Positions 7,664 to 14,901 of a stretch of 38,470 bases of DNA are shown here, in pieces (position 1 is the first letter of the stretch; the number at the start of each line of letters is the position of its first letter). The notes under the pieces were generated by a model. That model searched no databases, had not been told where the DNA came from, and saw nothing but the letters and a program-made list of their open reading frames with translations. Made by a program: the position numbers and the translations under genes. The DNA is from Aminobacter sp. J41 (GTDB lineage: Bacteria > Pseudomonadota > Alphaproteobacteria > Rhizobiales > Rhizobiaceae): NCBI RefSeq assembly GCF_000526635.1, contig NZ_JAGL01000030.1:1-38470 (forward strand). The letters are read 5' to 3'.

Positions 7664-8628
7664 CCCTTGCGGCGCTCCAGGAGGTGGAGGAACTCGCCAA
7701 CGACGCCACGGCGGAAGAGAAGCACGCAGATCATGAACGTGCCGCCCAGCACCATCGTCACCGGCAGGCCGGAAGTGGCGAGGAAGTTCTGCATGCCGAC
7801 GAGGATGCCCGCGCCGACGACGGGACCTGCCATAGTGCCGATACCGCCGATCAGCGTCATCAGGATGACTTCACCCGACATCTGCCAGGCAACGTCGGCC
7901 AGAGTCGCGAACTGGAACAGCAGCGCCTTGAGCGCGCCGGCAAGACCAGTGAGACCGGCGGACATCACGAAGGCTGCGAGCTTAAAGCGCTGGGCCGAAT
8001 AGCCGAGCGAGATCGTGCGAGGCTCGTTTTCGCGGATGGCGCGGAGGATCTGGCCGAACGGCGAGTTGACGATACGCCAGATCAGGGCCAGCGAGAGCAC
8101 CGAAACCGCGGCGATGAAGTAGTAGAGGTTCATCGTCTCGTTGAGATCGATGATCCCGAACAGGTTGCCGCGCGAGAAGCCCTGAATGCCGTCCTCGCCG
8201 TTGGTGAACGGGGCCTGCAGGCAGAAGAAGTAGAACATCTGCGCCATCGCGAGCGTGATCATCGCGAAGTAGATGCCCTGCCGGCGGATGGCCACAACAC
8301 CGATGATGAGGCCAAGCACGATAGAGGTCACCACGCCCGCGATGATCGCGAGTTCGGGCGTCACCTGCCAGACCTTCAGGGCGTGTGCCGTCACATAGGC
8401 TGCTCCGCCGAAGAAGGCCGCGTGGCCGAAGGACAGCAGCCCCGTGTAGCCGAGCAGCAAGTTGAATGCCGCTGCGAACAGGACGAAGCAAAGCAGCTTC
8501 ATCACGAATATCGGGTAGACGAAAGCCGGCAGGATCGCGAGGATCAGGATCAGGCCTGCGAAGGTGATCGCGGGAACCGGGCTCTTGCGGGTGGGCATGA
8601 CGATGGTGTCGGCGTGTGTCGCGGACAT
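7660..8628 (-). CDS. livM: ABC importer permease, LivM type
   Basis: A 322-residue polytopic membrane protein. A short cytoplasmic lead is followed by about nine or ten hydrophobic segments. The LivM landmarks are present: AFNLLLGYTGLLSFGHAAFFGGAAY near residue 55, and the cytoplasmic coupling segment RAIRENEPRTISLGYS near 210. LivM and LivH form the inner-membrane channel of branched-chain-amino-acid-type (HAAT) importers. I placed the start at 8628 because the upstream frame is a low-complexity shadow of livH, and the LivH stop lies two bases away. HAAT importers also carry aromatic acids, amides, urea and other carboxylates, so the substrate is open. Confidence 0.9.
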   Translation of the reverse strand: MSATHADTIVMPTRKSPVPAITFAGLILILAILPAFVYPIFVMKLLCFVLFAAAFNLLLGYTGLLSFGHAAFFGGAAYVTAHALKVWQVTPELAIIAGVVTSIVLGLIIGVVAIRRQGIYFAMITLAMAQMFYFFCLQAPFTNGEDGIQGFSRGNLFGIIDLNETMNLYYFIAAVSVLSLALIWRIVNSPFGQILRAIRENEPRTISLGYSAQRFKLAAFVMSAGLTGLAGALKALLFQFATLADVAWQMSGEVILMTLIGGIGTMAGPVVGAGILVGMQNFLATSGLPVTMVLGGTFMICVLLFRRGVVGEFLHLLERRKG

Positions 8629-8629
8629 G

Positions 8630-9517
8630 TCAGCTGTCCTTTCCGAAAAGACCGGCCGGGCGCAGCAGGAGCACGATGGCCATGATGACGAAGACGACGA
8701 TGTTGGCGGCTTCGGGGTAGAAGACCTTGCACAGGCCCTCGACGATGCCGAGCATGTAGCCGGTGACGATCGCGCCGAGGATCGAGCCCATGCCGCCAAT
8801 GACGACGACCGCAAAGACGATGATGATGAGGTTCGAGCCCATCAGCGGGCTGACCTGGAACAGCGGCGCGGCAAGCACGCCAGCAACGCCGGCCAGGGCG
8901 CAGCCGAAGCCGTAGGTCAGCGTGAGCAGCACCGGCACGTTGACGCCGAAGGCCTGGACGAGAGTTGAATTCTCGGTTGCCGCGCGCAGGTACGCGCCGA
9001 TCTTCGTCTTCTCGATGATCGCCCAGGTGCCAAGGCATACCACCAGCGAGGCAAGAACCACCCAGCCGCGATAGTTCGGCAGCACCATGAAGCCAATGTT
9101 GGTGGCGCCGCGCAGCGCCTCCGGTGCCGCATAGGGCTGGCCGGACGTGCCGAAGTAGTGGCGGAATCCGCCTTCGAGCAGCAGGGCAAGGCCGAAGGTG
9201 AACAGCAGGCCATAGAGATGGTCGAGGCCGTAGAGCGCGCGCAGCATCGTGCGTTCGATCACCATGCCCACCACAGCAACAACCAGCGGCGCCAGGAACA
9301 ACGCGCCCCAGTAGCCGATGCCGGCGTAATTGAGCAGCATCCATGCCGCAAACGCGCCCAGCATGTAGAACGCGCCGTGGGCGAAATTGACGATGCGCAG
9401 CAGGCCGAAGATCACGGCGAGGCCGAGCGACAGCAGCGCATAGAAGGAACCGTTGATCAGACCGATCAGGAACTGGCCCGTGAGGACGGGCAGCGCCACT
9501 CCGAAAATGGTGGTCAT
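8630..9517 (-). CDS. livH: ABC importer permease, LivH type
   Basis: A 295-residue membrane protein with the LivH pattern: FLIGLINGSFYALLSLGLA near residue 17, IFGLLRIVNFAHGAFYMLGAF near 37, the cytoplasmic segment with YLRAATENSTLVQAFGVN near 178 that contacts the ATPases, and GGMGSILGAIVTGYMLG near 245. It partners LivM in the channel. The gene sits between livF (4-nt gap) and livM (1-nt gap), so the importer subunits are made from one transcript. Length and topology are normal. Confidence 0.92.
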   Translation of the reverse strand: MTTIFGVALPVLTGQFLIGLINGSFYALLSLGLAVIFGLLRIVNFAHGAFYMLGAFAAWMLLNYAGIGYWGALFLAPLVVAVVGMVIERTMLRALYGLDHLYGLLFTFGLALLLEGGFRHYFGTSGQPYAAPEALRGATNIGFMVLPNYRGWVVLASLVVCLGTWAIIEKTKIGAYLRAATENSTLVQAFGVNVPVLLTLTYGFGCALAGVAGVLAAPLFQVSPLMGSNLIIIVFAVVVIGGMGSILGAIVTGYMLGIVEGLCKVFYPEAANIVVFVIMAIVLLLRPAGLFGKDS

Positions 9518-9521
9518 GGTC

Positions 9522-10277
9522 TCACACCCCCAGGGCCGTATTGAGTGCCTCGGTGCGGGACGGCAGTTCCGAGACCGAGAAACTGTCGATCACCTGGCCG
9601 TGGTCCATCACGTAGAAATGGTCGGCAATGCGCGATGCAAAGCGGAAGTTCTGCTCGACGAGCAGCACGCTGACGCCGTGCGCCTTGAGCACTTTCAGCA
9701 CCTCGCCGATACGCTCGACGATCACCGGAGCAAGCCCCTCGGTCGGCTCATCCAGGAGGATCAGGCGCACGCCGGTGCGCAGGATGCGGGCGATCGCGAG
9801 CATCTGCTGCTCGCCACCCGAAAGCTTCGTGCCCGGGCTGGTGCGGCGCTCGAGCAGGTTCGGGAAGATCTCATAAATCTTCTCGATGCTCATGCCACCC
9901 CTGGCCACGACCGGCGGCAGGGTCAGGTTTTCCTCAACGGTCAGGCTCGCGAAGATGCCGCGCTCTTCCGGAACGAAGCCGAGGCCCGCATGGGCGATGC
10001 GGTGCAATGGCACGCGCATGATCGACTTCTGCTCGAACTCGACCTCGCCCTTGCGCTTGCGGATGATGCCCATGATGGCGCGCAGCGTGGTTGTCTTTCC
10101 GACGCCGTTGCGGCCAAGCAGTGTGACGGTCTCGCCGGGGTAGACGTCGAGGTCGACTCCATGCAGCGCATGGCTCTCGCCGTACCAGGCTTCCAGCTTG
10201 CGCACCTTGAGCTGCGGTGCCGCGCCGCCGCCGCGCGCAGCCTTTGCGGGCGCAGTCAGCGTATCAGTGGCTGTCAT
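9522..10277 (-). CDS. livF: ABC importer ATPase, LivF type
   Basis: A 251-residue ATP-binding protein. Walker A is GRNGVGKTT near residue 54, the ABC signature is LSGGEQQMLAIAR near 150, and Walker B is ILLDEPTEGLAP near 172. The ERGIFASLTVEENL stretch and the SGGEQQML form place it in the LivF subgroup. It has a roughly 20-residue Ala/Gly-rich N-terminal tail before the domain starts. The ATG at 10277 was chosen since the frame upstream overlaps livG; the two genes overlap by 14 nt. It energises transport together with LivG. Confidence 0.92.
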   Translation of the reverse strand: MTATDTLTAPAKAARGGGAAPQLKVRKLEAWYGESHALHGVDLDVYPGETVTLLGRNGVGKTTTLRAIMGIIRKRKGEVEFEQKSIMRVPLHRIAHAGLGFVPEERGIFASLTVEENLTLPPVVARGGMSIEKIYEIFPNLLERRTSPGTKLSGGEQQMLAIARILRTGVRLILLDEPTEGLAPVIVERIGEVLKVLKAHGVSVLLVEQNFRFASRIADHFYVMDHGQVIDSFSVSELPSRTEALNTALGV

Positions 10278-11061
10278 CTTCGGAACCCATATATGCTTCG
10301 CGCACGCGCGGATCGGCGCTGACGGTCGCGTAGTCGCCGCGCGCCAGGATCTCGCCCCGCTGCAGCACGGTGATGTCGTCGCCAATATCGCCGACGACCT
10401 TGAGATTGTGCTCGACCATCAGCAGCGCGCAGTCGCGCGAGACGGTCTTGATAAGCTTTGCCATGTGCTCGACGTCCTCCTGGCCCATGCCGGCCAGCGG
10501 TTCGTCGAGGAGTAGGACGCGCGGCTCGAGGGCCAGCGTCGTCGCGATTTCAAGCGCACGCTTTCGTCCGTAGGAAAGGTTGTTGGCGCGAAGGTGCGCC
10601 ATGTCGGCAAGGCCGACGCGGTCCAGCAGTTCCATCGCCTGCCGGTTGAGCCGGTCAAGGCTAATCAGCGAGCGCCAGAACTGTCGCGACAGGTTGTTCG
10701 GCCGCTGCAGGGCAACGCGGACGTTGTCCAGCAGCGTCATGTCGCCAAAGGTGGCGGAGATCTGGAACGACCTGACCATGCCCATCCGCGCCACGCTGGC
10801 CGGATCCATCGCCGTGATGTCGGTCCCATCGAGCACGATGCGACCCGCAGTGGGCTTGAGGAACTTGGTCAACAGGTTGAACACGGTGCTCTTGCCGGCG
10901 CCGTTGGGGCCGATCAGCGCGTGGATCCGACCGTGGCAGACGTCGATGTCGACGTTGTTGACGGCGAGGAACGGTCCGAAGCGCTTGGTCAGCCCCCGTG
11001 CCGAGAGAACGGCACGGGGCGCGCCAGCATCGGCAGGAGCCGCGGCTGGATGAGTGGTCAT
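10264..11061 (-). CDS. livG: ABC importer ATPase, LivG type
   Basis: A roughly 265-residue ATP-binding protein. Walker A is GPNGAGKST near residue 51, the Q-loop region is MVRSFQISATFGDMTLLDN, the signature is the LivG-typical LSYGRKRALEIA near 160, and Walker B is VLLLDEPLAGMG near 180. It pairs with LivF. Two starts are possible: a GTG at 11076 that overlaps the stop of the binding-protein gene as GTGA, which would favour translational coupling, or the ATG at 11061 used here. Neither has a strong ribosome binding site. Confidence 0.9.
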   Translation of the reverse strand: MTTHPAAAPADAGAPRAVLSARGLTKRFGPFLAVNNVDIDVCHGRIHALIGPNGAGKSTVFNLLTKFLKPTAGRIVLDGTDITAMDPASVARMGMVRSFQISATFGDMTLLDNVRVALQRPNNLSRQFWRSLISLDRLNRQAMELLDRVGLADMAHLRANNLSYGRKRALEIATTLALEPRVLLLDEPLAGMGQEDVEHMAKLIKTVSRDCALLMVEHNLKVVGDIGDDITVLQRGEILARGDYATVSADPRVREAYMGSEDDSH

Positions 11062-11072
11062 GGTCGCTGGGA

Positions 11073-12275
11073 TCACTTCTTGACGAGCGGGCAGGTGCTG
11101 TTTTCGAGCGAAGCGAACGCCTCGTTGCCCGGGATCGTGGCGAGAACCTCGTAGAGGTCGCCCTCGGAGGTGGACTCGGACGGCTTCTTCACGCGGACGA
11201 GGAACATGTCGTGCACGACGCGGCCGTCTTCACGCAGGTAGGCATTGCGGTTGAAGAAGTCGTTGATGTCCATGCCGCGCATGGTCTCCATGACCTTCGA
11301 GCCGCTCTTGGCCTGGCCGGAAGCTTCCGCAGCCTTCAGGTAGTTCATGACGGCCGAGTAGACGCCGGCGTGGACCATGGTCGGCTTCTTGCCTTCCATG
11401 CGCTCGCTGTAGCGTGCCGACCACTCGCGGGTCGCATCGTCCATGTCCCAGTAGAAGGCGGTGGTGAGCGTCAGGTCCTGCGCGATGTCGAGACCAACGC
11501 CCTGGACGTCGGTGAGGAACAGCAGCATGCCGGCGACCTTCTGGCCAGCCTCGGTGATGCCGAATTCCTGCATCTGCTTCAGCGCCGTCATGGTGTCGCC
11601 CGACGAGTTGGCGAGCGCGATCACGTCTGCGCCGGAAGCCTGCGCCTGCAGGATGTAGGACGAGAAGTCGGTGGTCTCGCGCGGATGGCGGACGGAACCG
11701 ATGACCTCGCCCCCAGCTGCGGTCACAGCCTGAGTGGTGTCAGCCTCGAGCGCATGGCCGAAGGTGTAGTCGACAGTGATGAAGTACCACTTCTTTGCGC
11801 CGCCCTGCGTGAGCGCGCGGCCGGTGCCGTTGGCGAGCGCATAGGTGTCCCAGGTCCACTGCGCCGTCGACGCCGAGCAGGCTTCGGCGGTGAGCGCCGA
11901 CGAGCCGGCGGTCGAGATCAGGAACGCGGTGTCCTTCTGGCGGGTGATTTCCTGAACGGCCATGGCCACCGACGAGGTCGGCACGTCGACAACGGCGACG
12001 ACGTTCTGCTCGTCGATCCAGGTACGTGCGAGGGTCGAGCCGACATCCGGCTTGTTCTGGTGGTCGCCGACGATGACCTCGATGTCCTCGCCCAGCAGCT
12101 TGCCACCGAAATCCTCAACGGCCATCTGCGCTGCGACGACGGAGCCCTGGCCCGCGAGGTCGTAGTTCATGCCGGACATGTCCGTCAGAACGCCGATACG
12201 GTACGGATCCGCGAAGGCGGCGGTTGCCGACAGCGTGAACACCGTCGACAGGATGATGGTCTTCAAATTCTTCAT
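11073..12275 (-). CDS. Periplasmic substrate-binding protein of the Liv-type importer
   Basis: A roughly 400-residue protein beginning with a signal peptide (MKNLKTIILSTVFTL then SATAAFADPYRIG, cleavage probably after AFA). The mature part follows the type I periplasmic binding fold of HAAT proteins: IGVLTDMSG, VAAQMAVEDFGG, PDVGSTLARTWIDEQNV, and WYFITVDYTFGHALE. It would capture the compound and deliver it to LivHM. The second of two in-frame ATGs (12275) fits better because the strong GGAGGAG site abuts the first one. It follows the crotonase gene by 72 nt, and a palindrome occupies that leader. Members of this shape bind amino acids, aromatic acids or other carboxylates; residues alone do not settle which. 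Confidence 0.9.
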   Translation of the reverse strand: MKNLKTIILSTVFTLSATAAFADPYRIGVLTDMSGMNYDLAGQGSVVAAQMAVEDFGGKLLGEDIEVIVGDHQNKPDVGSTLARTWIDEQNVVAVVDVPTSSVAMAVQEITRQKDTAFLISTAGSSALTAEACSASTAQWTWDTYALANGTGRALTQGGAKKWYFITVDYTFGHALEADTTQAVTAAGGEVIGSVRHPRETTDFSSYILQAQASGADVIALANSSGDTMTALKQMQEFGITEAGQKVAGMLLFLTDVQGVGLDIAQDLTLTTAFYWDMDDATREWSARYSERMEGKKPTMVHAGVYSAVMNYLKAAEASGQAKSGSKVMETMRGMDINDFFNRNAYLREDGRVVHDMFLVRVKKPSESTSEGDLYEVLATIPGNEAFASLENSTCPLVKK

Positions 12276-12292
12276 TCTCATGCTCCTCCTTA

Positions 12293-12308
12293 AGGCACAG
12301 ATGTGCCT
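12293..12308 (-). promoter_or_regulatory. Palindrome in the leader of the binding-protein gene
   Basis: AGGCACAGATGTGCCT, a 7+2+7 inverted repeat directly upstream of the TTAAGGAGGAG ribosome binding site on the minus strand. As RNA it can form a short hairpin at the crotonase/binding-protein junction. Such hairpins often stabilise the downstream binding-protein message, but a protein-binding site is equally possible. Confidence 0.4.
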
Positions 12309-12347
12309 GATGCCCGGATGCCGTGCTCCCGCCCGACCCCGTCTTGA

Positions 12348-13082
12348 TTAGCGGCTGGCTTCTTCGAGAATTCGCCGCGACAGATAGAACTGATCAGCCT
12401 CGCTCCACGCCGCCCAGTTCTGGCGGGCGTGCCCGTCAATGGCGGACTTGGTCATCCGCAGGGCGAGCGCAGGGATTTCGGCAAGTTCGGCCGCCCAATC
12501 GCAGGCGGCGGCTACGGCGGCGCCGTCCTCAACGATGCGGTCGCAGAGGCCAAGCGACAGGGCTTCCTCCGCGCCGATCTTCTCGTCGCAGAACAGGATG
12601 CGCTTTGCGCGCGACGAGCCAACACGCTCGACCAGGAGCGGCAAGCCGCCCCAGCCCAGCGTCATGCCAAGACGCACTTCCGGAAAGCGCATATAGGAAG
12701 AAGCGGCCATGACGCGGAAATCCGCGGTGAGCGCCAGAATCGCACCGCCGCCAATGGCGGGGCCCTCGATCGCGGCGATCACGGGCTGCGGCACCTGCCT
12801 CCAGGCATCGGTCATGCGCCCGCCGGCGTTCATCGCCTGCGCGCGTTCCACGTCGCCAGCGCCCGTCTTCCAGAGCTGATCGTCCTTGAGGTCGACCCCG
12901 GCGGCGAAGATTCCGGCTGCGCCCGTCAGAACGACGGTGGCAACGTCGGCACGCTGGCCCACATCGATGGCGGCCGTTTCCAGTCCGCGGATGAGTTCCG
13001 AGTTCAGGGCATTCGCCTTGCCGCCACGGTCGAAACGAACCGTCGCTACCTTGCCCTCAACGGACGTCACTACTGCCGTCAT
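12348..13082 (-). CDS. Enoyl-CoA hydratase/isomerase (crotonase) family protein
   Basis: A 244-residue crotonase. The oxyanion-hole segments are GIFAAGVDLKDD near residue 58 and AIEGPAIGGGAILALTADFR near 103; the catalytic region FPEVRLGMTLGWGGLPLLV lies near 130. Members hydrate enoyl-CoAs or isomerise, decarboxylate or cleave CoA esters, so the reaction is not fixed by family alone. A GGGAGGG site precedes the ATG at 13082; the longer frame upstream runs through the promoter and operator and is not used. It heads the leftward transporter operon, 50 nt from the second TetR-like operator. A MaoC hydratase is already encoded at 4063-4506, so this protein may act on a different double bond or do a different crotonase reaction. 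Confidence 0.87.
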   Translation of the reverse strand: MTAVVTSVEGKVATVRFDRGGKANALNSELIRGLETAAIDVGQRADVATVVLTGAAGIFAAGVDLKDDQLWKTGAGDVERAQAMNAGGRMTDAWRQVPQPVIAAIEGPAIGGGAILALTADFRVMAASSYMRFPEVRLGMTLGWGGLPLLVERVGSSRAKRILFCDEKIGAEEALSLGLCDRIVEDGAAVAAACDWAAELAEIPALALRMTKSAIDGHARQNWAAWSEADQFYLSRRILEEASR

Positions 13083-13132
13083 TGGCCCTCCCAAGACCCC
13101 AGCCGATGCGCGGTTCCTCATAAACCGCTTTG

Positions 13133-13150
13133 ACATACTACCGAGTATGT
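13133..13150. promoter_or_regulatory. Putative TetR operator 2
   Basis: ACATACTACCGAGTATGT: perfect 7-bp arms ACATACT / AGTATGT around ACCG. It differs from operator 1 (3999-4016) only at two spacer positions, and both are followed by TG. It lies between the divergent crotonase (50 nt) and acyl-CoA ligase (107 nt) genes, where a repressor could control both directions. Confidence 0.75.
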
Positions 13151-13257
13151 TGCATATCTGTTTTCGGGATTGCAAGGCATATTTTCGTCGGGCACATAGC
13201 GACTGGGGAGGAGCCCAGCGGCTTTGAAATGCCCTGAGGCCTTCGGAAGGAGAGGAC

Positions 13258-14868
13258 ATGACGACCGGTACAGTCTGCGCATCGGATCCGGCACTCGACC
13301 GCAACCGAGCGGTGCTCCGTTACATACTAGAGACCTACGCGGCCGAGCGGCCCGAGGCGCCGTTCGTGCAGTTCTGGCCGGGCGACGCATGGAGTTACGC
13401 CGAAACGCTGCGGCGCGTGCGCCTGCGCGCCACCACGCTCGCCCGCGCGGGGGTGAAGCGCGGCGACCACGTGCTGTGCATGATGGGCAACGGCCCCGAC
13501 CTGCTCTGCACCTGGTTCGCCATCAACTATCTCGGCGCGGTCTACGTGCCAATCAACACGGCAGCCCGCGGTCGCGTGCTCGAGCACATTCTTGAAGACG
13601 CTGACGCGCCGCTTCTTGTTGCGGCTTCCCCGCTGGTCGAGCGCCTCAGCGAAGTCGCTCCGGGCAAGGTGAAGACCGTGCTGGTCGTCGAGGGTGAGGC
13701 GCAGCCAGTTGCCGGGCTTGACGTTCGCCAGCTGGAAGACCCGGCAGACGAAGACGCGAGCCTGCTTGAGCTCTCCAGCCCGATCGAGCCGTGGGATCTC
13801 TACGCCATCATGTATACGTCCGGCACGACCGGAAACGCCAAGGGCGTGATGAGCAGCTACACGCAGCTCTACACCATGGGTCCGGATGCATTCGACTGCG
13901 TCGACGAGGACGACCGCTGCATGATCTGCGGCCCGATTTTCCACTGCGGCTCGACGCTCTATGTCTACGCCATGCTGGCGCGGGGCCTCTCCATCGGCAT
14001 GATGCGCGAGTTCAAGACCGGAACCTTCTGGCAGGCCGTGCGCGACACCGGCTCGACCTACTGCCTGTTGCTGGGCGTGATGGCGAGCTTCCTGCTGAAG
14101 CAGCCGCTGTCCCCGGACGACAAGAACCATCCGCTGCGCCGCGCCTTCATCACTCCTTTCGGCGAAGACGGTCCGCTGTTTGCCGAGCGTTTCGGAGTCG
14201 ACGCCTGGACCATCTACAACATGACGGAGATTTCCTCGCCAATGGTTGCTGGTCCTGGCATCACGGCCAAGGGCATCGCTGGCAAGCCGCGCCCCTGGTA
14301 TGAACTGCGCATCGTCGACGAGAACGATGTCGAGGTACCGGACGGACAGGTTGGCGAGCTCATCGTGCGCACCCACCGTCCGTGGGCGCTGATGCGCGGT
14401 TATTACAACAATCCGAAGGCCACCGTTGAGGCGATGCGCAACGGCTGGTTCCACACCGGCGACGGCTTCCGCCGCGATACGGACGGCACCTACTTCTTCG
14501 TCGACCGCCTCAAGGACGTGATCCGTCGCCGCGGCGAGAACATCTCGTCCTTCGCGCTTGAAAGCGAGGTGCTGAACATTCCGACGATCCGTGAATGCGC
14601 CGCCGTCGCGGTGCCGTCCGAGTTCAGCGAGGACGAGGTGCTGATCGTCGTGACACCGGTCGAAGGCGCCACCATCGATCCGGTGGCGGTTACGGAAGAA
14701 CTGACGAGGACGCTGCCGCACTTCATGGTCCCGCGCTACGTTCGCGTGCTGGATGAGCTGCCGAAAACCGCCTCCGGCAAGGTGCAAAAGCACATCCTGC
14801 GCACGGAAGGCGTTACGCCGGACACGTTCGACCGCAATACGCACGCGCCGGCCCGGGCCAGCGCCTGA
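13258..14868 (+). CDS. AMP-forming acyl-CoA ligase, CaiC-like
   Basis: A 536-residue adenylate-forming enzyme. The phosphate loop is MYTSGTTGNAKG near residue 183. Other family motifs are the TEISS segment near 322, the ADP/ATP-binding WFHTGDGFRRD near 400, the hinge region VDRLKDVIRRRGENISS near 417, and the C-terminal LPKTASGKVQKH with the catalytic Lys near 508. It activates a carboxylic acid with ATP and CoA to the acyl-CoA. The overall pattern resembles carnitine/crotonobetaine-CoA ligases and short-chain or aromatic acid ligases of this subgroup. It heads the rightward unit that includes the aldehyde dehydrogenase, across operator 2 from the importer operon. It is the likely entry step for the imported acid. 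AGGAGAGG precedes the ATG. Confidence 0.9.
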   Translation: MTTGTVCASDPALDRNRAVLRYILETYAAERPEAPFVQFWPGDAWSYAETLRRVRLRATTLARAGVKRGDHVLCMMGNGPDLLCTWFAINYLGAVYVPINTAARGRVLEHILEDADAPLLVAASPLVERLSEVAPGKVKTVLVVEGEAQPVAGLDVRQLEDPADEDASLLELSSPIEPWDLYAIMYTSGTTGNAKGVMSSYTQLYTMGPDAFDCVDEDDRCMICGPIFHCGSTLYVYAMLARGLSIGMMREFKTGTFWQAVRDTGSTYCLLLGVMASFLLKQPLSPDDKNHPLRRAFITPFGEDGPLFAERFGVDAWTIYNMTEISSPMVAGPGITAKGIAGKPRPWYELRIVDENDVEVPDGQVGELIVRTHRPWALMRGYYNNPKATVEAMRNGWFHTGDGFRRDTDGTYFFVDRLKDVIRRRGENISSFALESEVLNIPTIRECAAVAVPSEFSEDEVLIVVTPVEGATIDPVAVTEELTRTLPHFMVPRYVRVLDELPKTASGKVQKHILRTEGVTPDTFDRNTHAPARASA

Positions 14869-14901
14869 CACTCGCCAGAGGTTCGATCAAGGATTTTTCA
14901 C

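Noticed and set aside
7175-14868. Assignment of the catabolic locus to carnitine degradation
   Set aside because: The ligase and one thioesterase resemble carnitine-pathway proteins, but carnitine dehydrogenase, BKACE and CaiA/CaiB-type genes are absent, so I left the substrate open.
13327-14871. 514-codon minus-strand frame opposite the acyl-CoA ligase
   Set aside because: His/Arg/Val-rich antisense shadow without a domain; the ligase carries every family motif.
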